NCBI GenBank assembly: GCA_965226245.1 | Contig: CBDDCL010000015.1 | Span: 1,922,001 to 1,986,000 of the forward strand | Source: CBDCYS01 sp965226245 | Lineage (GTDB): Bacteria > Acidobacteriota > Terriglobia > Bryobacterales > UBA6623 | Reading direction: 5' to 3' | DNA length: 64,000 bases | In this document: positions 49,936 through 59,108 of the stretch, piece after piece | Position numbering within the stretch: the first letter of the stretch is position 1 | Layout of the letters: every line of letters begins with the position of its first letter | The notes under the pieces: model-generated | Databases searched by the model: none | The model's input: only the letters and a program-made list of their open reading frames with translations | What the model was told of the DNA's origin: nothing | Made by a program: the position numbers and the translations under genes

Positions 49936-50132
49936 TTGCGGTGATTATTGGAAAGATGAGATCATCAAGACATTCGATTCACTGGGTGGCTCTCGGCGCT
50001 GGACGGCCCGCTCCGCGAGTAGGCGTGTCACGAACCGAATCACGGCCCGGAGAACACCCTTCGTGCAGCGTTCGTGCAGCGAGCGCAGGCGAGCTGGCGG
50101 CCGCGCGAGCTGCGAAATAAGTTGGAGGTCCC

Positions 50133-51026
50133 ATGAGAAAGACACACTCGACACGTCCTGCGATGACAACCTGGCCAAGTCTGACTCTGACTGTCGCCCT
50201 CGCCCTCGGCTTTGGGGCGCTGACCGCACCGCAGCCGGGTCGCGCGCAAGAGCGAATCCGGCTGAACAAAGTCATCGAGGCGCTCGAAGACGGTCGACCC
50301 GCGGTCGAAGATCAGGAGTGGCGCTTCATCGACATGGAACACTCGCCGTTCTCGGGCGAGCGGCTGGTATCGATCCTGTCCGAGATGGCTCAGGACCGCG
50401 ATGCCGAGGGCCGGCTGAAGCTGACGCCGATCGTGCGTATTCCGCAAGATGGCGACGAGGACTTCAGGTGGGCCGTCAAGCAGGTGCTGGACCTGGGCGC
50501 CTTCGGCGTCGTGCTGCCGCACGTCGACACCAAAGAAGAAGCTGTCAGGCTGGTGTGCGCCATGCGCTACCCTCCGATGCGGGATGCGGCGCAGCCCGAG
50601 CCGCGCGGCGAGCGGGGGTGGGGGCCGGCGAGAGCGGTGCGTCTGTGGGGCGTGGCGGACACCGCGGAATACCACCGCAAGGCCGACGTGTGGCCCCTCA
50701 ATCCTGACGGAGAGCTCTTCGCCGTGGCCATGATCGAATCGGCCGAAGCTGTCGGGAACATCGCCGAGATCCTGGAGGCGCCGGTCAGCGCTATCTTGGT
50801 CGTGCCAGGAGACATGAGCATCGACCTCGGCCTCGGACCAGTGCCTGGCGAGGAGAACCATCCGGAAGTTGATGCCGCCTTTCAGACGGTTCTCGAAGCG
50901 TGCAAGGCGCAGAGCACCGTCATCTGCGGATGTGGCGACGCTCGCAGCCGGCTGCGGCAGCGCCTTGAAGAAGGGTGGATGTTCGTGCTTCCACTTGAGT
51001 GGGTGCCTGGTCAGTTCGGCGGATGA
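50133..51026 (+). CDS. HpcH/HpaI-type aldolase with signal peptide
   Basis: A 297-residue protein. A signal peptide is visible (TLTVALALGFGALTAPQPGR, cleaved near AQE). The mature TIM-barrel has the class II 2-keto-3-deoxy-acid aldolase blocks: LTPIVRIPQDGDEDFRWAVK, DLGAFGVVLPHVDTKEEA, the loop RYPPMRDAAQPEPRGERGWG and MIESAEAVGNI with the metal-binding Glu. Such enzymes cleave 2-keto-3-deoxy sugars or hydroxy-ketoacids and are normally cytoplasmic; an export signal is odd. GGAGGT precedes the ATG at 50133 closely. Confidence 0.8.
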   Translation: MRKTHSTRPAMTTWPSLTLTVALALGFGALTAPQPGRAQERIRLNKVIEALEDGRPAVEDQEWRFIDMEHSPFSGERLVSILSEMAQDRDAEGRLKLTPIVRIPQDGDEDFRWAVKQVLDLGAFGVVLPHVDTKEEAVRLVCAMRYPPMRDAAQPEPRGERGWGPARAVRLWGVADTAEYHRKADVWPLNPDGELFAVAMIESAEAVGNIAEILEAPVSAILVVPGDMSIDLGLGPVPGEENHPEVDAAFQTVLEACKAQSTVICGCGDARSRLRQRLEEGWMFVLPLEWVPGQFGG

Positions 51027-51181
51027 GGACCGGCGACCGCGGCAGCCGGTGACCCGCGTGCAATGGTTGCGGGGCTGGGAATGGGCTAATGCGCTCGGCC
51101 CGAGACCAGTCGCGAGGAGGGCGCCCTTAGCCCTCCTTCTTTGCTCTCCACGGCGGCCTCACCCGATACAGGTCTATCTGT

Positions 51182-52474
51182 CTAGTCCAGCTTCCCGCCC
51201 GGCAGCAGCCGCTCGCCTCCAGCGTAGGGCCGCAGGGCTTCGGGTATGACCACGCTGCCGTCCTTCTGCTGGTAATTCTCGACAATGGCGACCCAAGTGC
51301 GCCCGATGGCCAGCCCGCTGCCATTGAGGGTGTGGAGAAACCGCGACTTGCCTTTTTTCGCCGACAGGTCCCGGAAACGGATGCCCGCCCGGCGGGCCTG
51401 GAAGCTCTCGTAGTTGCTGCAGGAAGAAATTTCCTTGAACTCGTTTTGTCCCGGCAGCCAGACCTCGACGTCATATGTTTTGGCGCTGCCGAATCCCATA
51501 TCCGCCGTGCACAACGTCACCGTCCGGTAGGGCAGTCCCAAGCGCCGCAGAATATCCTCCGCGTCGGCGGTAAGCGATTCCAGCTCGTCGTAGCTGTGCT
51601 CGGGATGCGCAAACTTCACCATCTCGACCTTCTGAAACTGGTGCTGGCGGATAATGCCCCGCACGTCGCGCCCGTAAGATCCGGCTTCGCTGCGAAAGCA
51701 GGGCGTGCAGGCGACCAGCTTGATCGGCAGCCGATCGGCGTCCAGGGTTTCTTTGCCAAATAGATTGGTCAGCGGCACTTCCGCCGTGGGAATCAGCCAG
51801 TAGTCGGAGCCTTCGAGCTTGAATTGGTCCGCGGCGAACTTCGGAAGCTGTCCCGTGCCGAAAAGGCTGTCCGAATTGACGATGAAGGGCGGCAAGACCT
51901 CTGTATAGCCGTGCTCGCGCGTGTGTACGTCGAGCATGAAGTTCATCAGTGCGCGCTCGAGTTTCGCGCCGCCGTTCCAATAGACGGTGAAGCGCGCGCC
52001 GGTCACCTTGGCGGCTCTCTCGAAATCAAGAATTCCGAGCGCGGGTCCGATGTCCCAGTGGGCTTGCGGCTCGAAATCAAACTCGCGCGGCGTGCCCCAG
52101 CGGCGGACCTCGACATTGTCCGACTCGTCTTTGCCCACTGGGACCGACTCATGCGGAACGTTGGGGATCGAGCTGAGGACGTCCTTGAGCGACGCGTCCA
52201 GCTCATCCACGCTCTGCTCGAGCGCCTTGATTTGACCGCCGACCTCGCGGCTTCCCCGGATCGCCTGCTCGGCGCCGAGGCCTTCCCGCTTGGCCTTGGC
52301 GACCTCGGCGCTGAGGACGTTACGCTTGGCTTTGAGGCCTTCCATCTCGGTGACCGCGGCCCGTCTTTCGCGGTCAATTTCAGTGAAGCCGCTCAGCCAA
52401 TCGGTATCGCCGCGGCCCGCGAGACGAGTCTTTACCTCGTCGAAATTGTCTCTCAGATAGCCCAGATCCAGCAT
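51182..52474 (-). CDS. serS: Seryl-tRNA synthetase
   Basis: A 430-residue class II synthetase. The N-terminal coiled-coil arm is residues ~30-105 ([40 protein letters not shown]). Motif 2 is [20 protein letters not shown] and motif 3 is [20 protein letters not shown]. The serine-specific phrase [20 protein letters not shown] is intact. It charges tRNA-Ser in the cytoplasm. Length is normal. It is monocistronic; repeats follow its promoter region at 52497-52606. Confidence 0.95.
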   Translation of the reverse strand: MLDLGYLRDNFDEVKTRLAGRGDTDWLSGFTEIDRERRAAVTEMEGLKAKRNVLSAEVAKAKREGLGAEQAIRGSREVGGQIKALEQSVDELDASLKDVLSSIPNVPHESVPVGKDESDNVEVRRWGTPREFDFEPQAHWDIGPALGILDFERAAKVTGARFTVYWNGGAKLERALMNFMLDVHTREHGYTEVLPPFIVNSDSLFGTGQLPKFAADQFKLEGSDYWLIPTAEVPLTNLFGKETLDADRLPIKLVACTPCFRSEAGSYGRDVRGIIRQHQFQKVEMVKFAHPEHSYDELESLTADAEDILRRLGLPYRTVTLCTADMGFGSAKTYDVEVWLPGQNEFKEISSCSNYESFQARRAGIRFRDLSAKKGKSRFLHTLNGSGLAIGRTWVAIVENYQQKDGSVVIPEALRPYAGGERLLPGGKLD

Positions 52475-52496
52475 GGATTCTCAGTGTAGCGTGGAA

Positions 52497-52606
52497 GAAA
52501 GTTCGGGAGCCAGATCCGGACCCGCGGCCGCCAGTACCTCGACGGTGCAATTCTCGCAGAGCGAAGAAGAAAGTTCGGCAGTTCGGAGCCGCGACCGTCA
52601 GGGGCC
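52497..52606 (-). repeat. R2-type repeat fragments
   Basis: AAAGTTCGGGAGCCAGATCC (52499-) and AAAGTTCGGCAGTTCGGAGC followed by CGCGACCGTCAGGGGC (52571-52606) are two truncated copies of the family at 47070-47111, head to tail, upstream of serS. Confidence 0.5.
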
Positions 52607-52857
52607 GTGAAAATATCTGTCACCGCTTCGGCAACTGCGCGGGCGCAGCACGGGAAAATAAGTGGGTTGAGGAACAGCGGTTCGAAGGTCCCTTCGATCC
52701 CAATGAACCTCGCACCCACCCAGCGAAGTGTTCGAAATACAACGCTTTGCCGGTTGTTGAAACCATCATGATCGAAAACCGCCGGGAGTTTCGGGGAAAT
52801 CGGACGGCCTGGGTGACAGGAGCGAAGCTTGCGCTAGGATAGCCCCATATGAGGGAG

Positions 52858-53767
52858 ATGGGGTATTTAGTTGACTCCAGTAGCCACTACATCTTGGGGG
52901 TGGGGGTGCCGGCCCTGGTGGCCTCGACCATTGTCTTATAGGGAGCAGGGTCGGCGGCGACCGCCTGCTGGAGGAGGCGATAGAAAAGTTTGCCGCGCGA
53001 CCGTGAGGTCCGCCGGTTGAAGCGGAACGTGAACTCGTCCAGGTAGTAGTCCAAATACTCGTGACTGACAGCCCCCTGGTGGGTCCCCAACAGCCAGCGC
53101 TTTAGCAGAGAGGCGACACGATGGACTCTCGGCAGCAGCTTACTCGCCGATTGCCGCTTCCCGCGCAGCACGGTGACTTCATGGCGGTATCCTTTGTTCT
53201 CCAATCCCGCATAGCCTTCCCAGCCGTCGGTGTGCACGAGGCTGCCAGGTTGGATAGCTTCTTCGACAAAGGCTTCCAAGCTCGCCGCTGAGGCATCCGC
53301 GATCCGACGGAGCCGGATGCGACCCATACCGCGCCCATCCTCCTCGGCAGCAACCGCAACTAACGCTTTGCCAACCATTTCGCGACCTCGGACGCCCTCT
53401 TCGACTCCGCCCACATACGTTTCGTCCACCTCCACCCGGCCGACCAGCCGATTGCGACCGGGGCGCACCATGGCGCGGCGGAACTTGTGCAGCCAGGTCC
53501 AGGCGGTTACATAGCTACCCAAACCCAAGACCCGCTGCAAAGCGCGCTTGCCCCGCCTTTTTGCGTTGACCAAGCCGCCCGGAACCACAACGTCAATGCC
53601 CGCCGTCACCGAGGCCTGGGGAGATGGACTGGATCCCACAGCGCGGGCACACGTCCGGCCAGCGCATTTAGCCTCCTCGGTCGAGAATCGAGCTTCCAAC
53701 TCGACGAGGTTTCGGGGGTAGTCCTCCTTCATGCCCCCAACCACAACATATTGTGGCTACTGGAGTC
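52858..53767 (-). mobile_element. IS1595-family element, damaged copy A
   Basis: The left end ATGGGGTATTTAGTTGACTC is preceded by TGAGGGAG. The right end is cut short after CTACTGGAGTC, lacking the last ~15 bases (AACTAAATACCCCAT). Internally it is identical or nearly so to copy B except for five small deletions between 53550 and 53690. Confidence 0.85.
52887..53744 (-). pseudogene. IS1595-type transposase, copy A, N-terminus damaged
   Basis: A 285-residue frame against 319 in copy B. The catalytic ISXO2-like domain (VEVDETYVGGVEEGVRG, LVHTDGWEGYAGLENKG, HQGAVSHEYLDYYLDEF) is unchanged. The N-terminal zinc ribbon and HTH are destroyed by five deletions: the two CxxC motifs are gone and short stretches are out of frame before the frame is restored at QRVLGLGSYVTAWTW. 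It probably cannot bind the element ends. Confidence 0.82.
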
Positions 53768-53796
53768 TTGCGCTAGGAAGCCCCATATTGAGGGAG

Positions 53797-54823
53797 ATGG
53801 GGTATTTAGTTGACTCCAGTAGCCACTACATCTTGGGGGTGGGGGTGCCGGCCCTGGTGGCCTCGACCATTGTCTTATAGGGAGCAGGGTCGGCGGCGAC
53901 CGCCTGCTGGAGGAGGCGATAGAAAAGTTTGCCGCGCGACCGTGAGGTCCGCCGGTTGAAGCGGAACGTGAACTCGTCCAGGTAGTAGTCCAAATACTCG
54001 TGACTGACAGCCCCCTGGTGGGTCCCCAACAGCCAGCGCTTTAGCAGAGAGGCGACACGATGGACTCTCGGCAGCAGCTTACTCGCCGATTGCCGCTTCC
54101 CGCGCAGCACGGTGACTTCATGGCGGTATCCTTTGTTCTCCAATCCCGCATAGCCTTCCCAGCCGTCGGTGTGCACGAGGCTGCCAGGTTGGATAGCTTC
54201 TTCGACAAAGGCTTCCAAGCTCGCCGCTGAGGCATCCGCGATCCGACGGAGCCGGATGCGACCCATACCGCGCCCATCCTCCTCGGCAGCAACCGCAACT
54301 AACGCTTTGCCAACCATTTCGCGACCTCGGACGCCCTCTTCGACTCCGCCCACATACGTTTCGTCCACCTCCACCCGGCCGACCAGCCGATTGCGACCGG
54401 GGCGCACCATGGCGCGGCGGAACTTGTGCAGCCAGGTCCAGGCGGTTACATAGCTACCCAAACCCAAGACCCGCTGCAACTCCAGCGCGCTGGCCCCGCC
54501 TTTTTGCGTTGTCACCCACCAAGCCGCCCGGAACCACAACGTCAAGGGCTTGCGGGTGTCCTGGAAAATCGTGCCCGCCGTCACCGAGGCCTGGTAACCG
54601 CAGTCGGCGCAGAGCAGCAGATTGCGTTTGCTGGCCCATGAGGACTGGATCCCACAGCGCGGGCACACGAACCCCTCCGGCCAGCGCAGCTTCAGCAGGT
54701 ACTCCCGGCACGCCTCCTCGGTCGAGAATCGAGCTTCCAACTCGACGAGGTTTCGGGGGTAGTCCTCCTTCATGCCCCCAACCACAACATATTGTGGCTA
54801 CTGGAGTCAACTAAATACCCCAT
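53797..54823 (-). mobile_element. IS1595-family element, intact copy B
   Basis: A 1027-base element with inverted ends ATGGGGTATTTAGTTGACTC + CAGTAGCCAC on both sides. It is flanked by 8-base direct repeats TGAGGGAG (53789-53796 and 54824-54831), the duplication size of the family. It lies head-to-tail with copy A, separated by a 29-base duplicate of the original flank (TTGCGCTAGGAAGCCCCATA...). Confidence 0.92.
53826..54785 (-). CDS. IS1595/ISXO2-type transposase, intact
   Basis: A 319-residue transposase. It has a zinc ribbon at residues ~40-70 (FVCPRCGIQSSWASKRNLLL, CADCGYQASVTAGTIFQDTR), a winged-helix segment (ALELQRVLGLGSYVTAWTWL) and the DDE_Tnp_IS1595 core with Asp in VEVDETYVGG, Asp in HTDGWEGY and the acidic/His residues in HQGAVSHEYLDYYLDEF. 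It is full-length, so copy B could be autonomous. Confidence 0.92.
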   Translation of the reverse strand: MVGGMKEDYPRNLVELEARFSTEEACREYLLKLRWPEGFVCPRCGIQSSWASKRNLLLCADCGYQASVTAGTIFQDTRKPLTLWFRAAWWVTTQKGGASALELQRVLGLGSYVTAWTWLHKFRRAMVRPGRNRLVGRVEVDETYVGGVEEGVRGREMVGKALVAVAAEEDGRGMGRIRLRRIADASAASLEAFVEEAIQPGSLVHTDGWEGYAGLENKGYRHEVTVLRGKRQSASKLLPRVHRVASLLKRWLLGTHQGAVSHEYLDYYLDEFTFRFNRRTSRSRGKLFYRLLQQAVAADPAPYKTMVEATRAGTPTPKM

Positions 54824-55569
54824 TGAGGGAGTTCGCATCCGACTACAGTAGTTTCGAGAAGAGCATTAAGCGGAAGGCTCGATTCGTTCACGATGAGCGC
54901 GTCAGCGAGTTCTTGAAAACCGTTCTAGACACGAGCAGGTCGCGGAGGCGAAAGTTGCGAAAGGGTCGGTTTTTGGTGCGGGCGCAACCGGGGTCCAGCG
55001 CGAGACCACACCAGATCGAGGGCACTGAGGAAGAGATTGATGTGCCCGGCGCGCACCCAAAGAGTCGGATGGTTCCGACGGCTAAACACGCTATCGATGG
55101 CCGAGTGAACCCAGTAGGAATACCGGTCCTTTACCTCGCCTCAAGCCGAAAAGCAGCAATGTCCGAGCTCCGCCCATGGATCGGCTCCTACGTCTCGCTT
55201 GCAAAGTTCGAAGTGATACGAGACTGCAGAGTAGTTGACTGCTCGTTGGACACGGGCGGGGGCATTTTCGGGATTTTTGACGGTTTCGAAGAACTAGATG
55301 CTGCTGCGAGAGAAGCTGAAGTTTGGGGCGATATTGCTCACGCTTTCTCGAAGCCGGTGACGATCGATCAGCCACACTTGGACTACCTTCCAACGCAGGT
55401 ACTTGCCGAGGCGTTTCGTAAAGACAACTGTGATGGCATCGTCTACAAGAGTTTGCTCGACGAGAAGGGGAAAAACATCGCGCTGTTCGATGTAAACGCC
55501 GCGAAGTTTAGAAGCTGGCGGCTTTACCAAACGAGATCAGTGGAGTTCAAGTTCGACCCCCAAGACTAA

Positions 55570-55945
55570 GAAAGACGCCCTCAGATGCTCTGAGTGCGGT
55601 CCCCACGGGTTGGGACGCCTGGCTCCCACGGAACAACAAGAACTGATCGAAGGCCCAGTAGAGGATCTTGGCTATCTGCCTCCTTCGGGCGGTGACTTTT
55701 CTTAGACGAATCGAGTTGAATCGCGGTGGCGGCTGCGCCGTTTCGCGCCGGGTCAACTCATCGCATCCCGCGATCCCCCACGGCTCTACAACCACCCTGC
55801 TTAAATCCGCGGTTCTGTGACCTTTGTTACGTGCTCTTGTAACCTTCCTAAACAATCAGCCGCTCTTGCGCGTCATTAGCTGATGACAGAACGAACGGCG
55901 CCGCTCCACTGTCGATCAATCATTCAAAAAACTGGAGGTCACAAA
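55570..55945. other. Intergenic region before the cyclase-like pair
   Basis: About 375 bases without a recognised gene. The promoter of the cyclase-like gene is likely at 55800-55900; boxes cannot be assigned with confidence. Confidence 0.35.
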
Positions 55946-57244
55946 ATGAGACCGATTTCAATAGGTCTGTTTGCAGTAGCGGCGTTGGCTGTTGGTTCGT
56001 TGGTCATGACGCTGGACGAAGTTCACGGGGATGCGGCAAAGTCCGCTAAGACGGCGGGAGCAGAGGTATCCGAAACGCTGGTAGACGTGGCGGTGGCCGT
56101 CCGGTCGATCGAGGGATCCTCGCAGCAGCCGCAAGAGCCGCCGGTCAGCACTCGCTCAGCGGCTGAAGCCGCCCGGACGGGAGTTGACTGGCTCGCCTCG
56201 GTACAAGGCAATAACGGTGGCTGGGGTCAGGACGGCGGGGAAACGTCGTTTGTCCGCGCCGGCGAAAACCTGGAATCGAACGGCAACGATTTGGCGAACA
56301 CGGCGGTCGCCGTGCTGGCGCTTGTACAGGCCGGTCACACTCCCCACAGTGGTAAACACCGCGCGGTCGCCAGGCGCGGGCTGGAGTTCGTTTTGCACCA
56401 AGTCGAGGCAAGCCCGCAAGAAGGGCTCGCGGTCAGCTCGATCACGGGGACGCAAATTCAAAGAAAGCTTGGCCCCTACATCCCCACTTTTCTTACGGCA
56501 AGGCTGCTGGCTGAGATCGACGGCGAGATGAAAGACCCGAAGCTCAACGAGCGCGTGCGTGCCGGTCTTCAAAAGTGCGTGCGGAAGATCGAGCAAAACC
56601 AACAGAGTGACGGGAGCTGGAATGTCTCCGGCGGATGGGCGCCGATCTTGGGCACTTCGATGGCTTCCCGCAGTCTCGCCATCGCCAAAGACAAGAAGGT
56701 CGAAGTCAGCTACAACGTGTTGGCGAGGGTGGACGACTACACCAAGAGGAGCGCCGAGGCGCTGGCCGCGCCGGCGACCGCGGGAGCCCGCAGACTTGGG
56801 GGACGCGTCTCTTCGCGGTCGTTCGACACCAGTCTGGCCGCTGACGCCAGCTCCGCCGGTATCGCCCTCTACAAGGGAGCCCAGGTTCTCGAGCAACTCA
56901 GCCGCACCGAAGAGGACCGCGAGAAGAATGCCGACGAAATCGCCGCCGTAACCGGGCAGTTGGCCAATGGGCGATTTGTGCGCGGATTTGGTTCGATGGG
57001 CGGCGAGGAGTTCTTTTCCTACCTCAACATCAGCGACAGTCTGCGGCGCACCGGCGGCGAGGAATGGGAGTCGTGGAACGGCAAGATCAAAACCCAGCTC
57101 GCCCGCATGCAAAACGAGGAGGGCAGTTGGGCCGGCCATCACTGTATCACCGGTCGTGTCGCGGTGACCAGTGCCGCCGTTCTGACCTTGCTCGCCGGCC
57201 AGCAGCCGCTGGGCGATGCCGTGGTCCTGCCTACCAGCAACTGA
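55946..57244 (+). CDS. Exported protein with squalene-cyclase-like repeats (1)
   Basis: A 432-residue protein with a signal sequence (ISIGLFAVAALAVGSLVM), a Ser/Ala/Pro linker and an alpha/alpha-toroid fold indicated by QW-like repeats: SVQGNNGGWGQDGGE, NQQSDGSWNVSGGW and MQNEEGSWAGHHCI. Helical repeats between them carry LANTAVAVLALVQAG and VAVTSAAVLTLLAG. The cyclase DxDD catalytic motif is absent, so terpene cyclisation is unlikely. GGAGGT lies seven bases before ATG 55946. It is followed by a second protein of the same fold; both are predicted outside the cytoplasm. Confidence 0.78.
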   Translation: MRPISIGLFAVAALAVGSLVMTLDEVHGDAAKSAKTAGAEVSETLVDVAVAVRSIEGSSQQPQEPPVSTRSAAEAARTGVDWLASVQGNNGGWGQDGGETSFVRAGENLESNGNDLANTAVAVLALVQAGHTPHSGKHRAVARRGLEFVLHQVEASPQEGLAVSSITGTQIQRKLGPYIPTFLTARLLAEIDGEMKDPKLNERVRAGLQKCVRKIEQNQQSDGSWNVSGGWAPILGTSMASRSLAIAKDKKVEVSYNVLARVDDYTKRSAEALAAPATAGARRLGGRVSSRSFDTSLAADASSAGIALYKGAQVLEQLSRTEEDREKNADEIAAVTGQLANGRFVRGFGSMGGEEFFSYLNISDSLRRTGGEEWESWNGKIKTQLARMQNEEGSWAGHHCITGRVAVTSAAVLTLLAGQQPLGDAVVLPTSN

Positions 57245-57320
57245 CCGTAAAGCGGACGAGTCGCAACCAAAGAGGGTCCACAGTTGGGTGGGCGGGATGG
57301 TGACGCGGTCGCGATGAAGA

Positions 57321-57350
57321 GCGCGGACTTCCGTCCGCGCCTCTGTCCGG
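57321..57350 (+). repeat. Palindromic repeat R5, copy 4
   Basis: GCGCGGAC-TTCC-GTCCGCGC followed by CTCTGTCCGG, in the 121-base gap between the two cyclase-like genes. If they form an operon, this hairpin is in the transcript and could set their relative expression. Confidence 0.65.
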
Positions 57351-57365
57351 CCGTCTGAGAATACA

Positions 57366-58505
57366 ATGTCTGAACTAACCCGCCGTACATTCCTTTCTCT
57401 TGGTCTGGTTGTCGGAGCCGGCTGCTCGGGATTGCCCGGGCGGCCGCTCCGTCATTTCAGCAGGGGGCGGGAGACGGAACGCGCCCTTCGCCGGGGCGCC
57501 GAGTACCTGTGGAGCAGGCAAGCTCGCGACGGCGGCTGGCACAGCACGACCTATGGCCTTCTGCGTTCCGGACAGTCTCTGACCGGGTTCGTTCTGAGTG
57601 CGCTTCTAGAGGTTCCGCGGCGGGTCTATTCGCCGGAGCTGGCGCGGGTCGAGCGGGCGCTCGAGTTCTTGCGGAGCCATACGGATGATGAGGGTGCCGT
57701 TGGGTGTTCGGACCCGTTGTTGCCTGACTATCCAAACTATGCGACCTCACTCGCGCTGAGGGCTTGGGCGAGGCTTGCGCCACCCGATTCGGCGCAAGTG
57801 ATTTCCGCCATGTCGAAGTATTTGCTTGGGCAGCAGCTTACCGAACAGAACGGCTGGACGCCGGATCATCCGGCCTATGGCGCCTGGGGAATGGGAGGCG
57901 ACCGCAGAACTCCTCCCGAGCCGGGGCACGTGGATATCTCGATGACTCGCCACGTGTTGCAAGCGCTGGCGGCTGCCCGTGTCCCGGCGGGCGACTCTGC
58001 CTTTCGAAAGGCTCGCGTATATATTGAGCGCTGTCACAATTACGGGAGCGGCGCCAACGGCCCGCTGGATGGCGGCTTCTACTTTTCGACCGTGGTCTTG
58101 GACGCCAACAAAGCCGGCGAGCACGACGGGGGCTTTCCAAGTTACGGCACGGCGACGGCCGATGGCATCTTGTCTCTGTTTGCGCTTGGAATCAGGCCCT
58201 CCGCCCCGCGCATCGTGGCGGCGAGACGCTGGCTCGAGGCGAACCATCTTCGGGACGGAGCCGCCGGGTTCAAGCAAGACATCCACGAATGCTGGACTCG
58301 CGGTTTGCGGTTCTACTACGCGGCGGCCGTCTCCGAGGCGCTGCACAAGCTGGGAGCGGGCCGCACTGGGGCGCTTGCCGAAGCGCTGGCCCAAGAGCAG
58401 CGGGAAGACGGCAGCTGGAGTAATCCGGAAAACCTGGTCAAAGAGGACGACCCGCTGATCGCAACTCCATTCGCTATTCGGGCACTGGCGAACTACACAT
58501 CGTAG
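57366..58505 (+). CDS. Tat-lipoprotein with squalene-cyclase-like repeats (2)
   Basis: A 379-residue protein starting MSELTRRTFLSLGLVVGAGC, a twin-arginine signal ending in a lipobox Cys. The body is an alpha/alpha toroid with RQARDGGWHSTTYGLL, LLGQQLTEQNGWTPDHP and EQREDGSWSNPENL at repeat positions and conserved DGGFYFSTV and GGFPSYGTATADGILSLFAL. No DxDD motif is found. It probably sits as a folded lipoprotein on the outer side of the membrane, where it may interact with the preceding protein. The family is related to prenyltransferase and squalene cyclase repeat proteins; the function is unknown. Confidence 0.78.
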   Translation: MSELTRRTFLSLGLVVGAGCSGLPGRPLRHFSRGRETERALRRGAEYLWSRQARDGGWHSTTYGLLRSGQSLTGFVLSALLEVPRRVYSPELARVERALEFLRSHTDDEGAVGCSDPLLPDYPNYATSLALRAWARLAPPDSAQVISAMSKYLLGQQLTEQNGWTPDHPAYGAWGMGGDRRTPPEPGHVDISMTRHVLQALAAARVPAGDSAFRKARVYIERCHNYGSGANGPLDGGFYFSTVVLDANKAGEHDGGFPSYGTATADGILSLFALGIRPSAPRIVAARRWLEANHLRDGAAGFKQDIHECWTRGLRFYYAAAVSEALHKLGAGRTGALAEALAQEQREDGSWSNPENLVKEDDPLIATPFAIRALANYTS

Positions 58506-59108
58506 AGATCACAACACGACAACCTGTCTCATAAACCTAAATCCGGCGGTTGGTCGTTTGGATCCGCCGCAACCCTCTGAAAGCACGTCAGATGGCGACC
58601 GATCGAAGTGGAACTTGAAGGTGACAATTTCAACTGCTCCGCAGTTGCAATCCTGACAGATAAGATTCTTTATTTCAGTATCTTACGAAAGAGTTCCAGT
58701 CTCCCCAACTGCCTGATTTAGGATAAATGGCCATGGACCGGAAGTGACGTCTGCCAGGGAGGCTCGGGCGGGAACTGGAAGGACGCGATCTGGAGAAGTC
58801 AGGGCCATGCAGCCTGCTCCTGCCCCGGTCACTCTTGCCTGGTCACTCTTGACTAGTGAATTCCGACGCGCCGCGCGATAATTAAACAGAACGCGATATC
58901 TCGCATAGGTATGTGTGGACGGGCGGTAAGTAGCCAATTTACAGGTACTTAGACGACGTGTTTGGTGATCCTCTGCAGGAAGACGCTTGGTGTTTCCTCA
59001 TGACAAATCCAGCCACATCTTGGATGTCAGACAATGTCGCTTGCTTGGAGACCGAAACTGAACTAAAGTCATGCTCGAAGTCTTTAACGAGGAGGGTCGA
59101 GCATCACC
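58506..59108. other. Intergenic region without a recognised gene
   Basis: About 600 bases. I see a CAACTGCTCCGCAGTTG hairpin at 58629-58645 but no gene or T-run. GGAGGG lies at 59092, ahead of the HTH/propeller pseudogene. Confidence 0.4.

Larger units (their letters stand above)
52849..55569 (+). pseudogene. RES-domain toxin gene split by two IS1595 copies
   Basis: Joining 52849-52857 (ATG AGG GAG) to 54832-55569 gives a continuous 248-residue protein. It begins REFASDYSSFEKSIKRKARF and carries the RES domain: VNPVGIPVLYLASSRKAAMS, ELRPWIGSYVSLAKFEVIRD and the ending DNCDGIVYKSLLDEKGKNIA. RES proteins such as ParT/MbcT destroy or transfer from NAD+. Upstream, a frame that is open from at least 52640 ends at TAG 52840, seven bases before the ATG, and could be the antitoxin end. 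The insertion after codon 3 removes the start and promoter, so the toxin is probably silenced. Confidence 0.75.
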
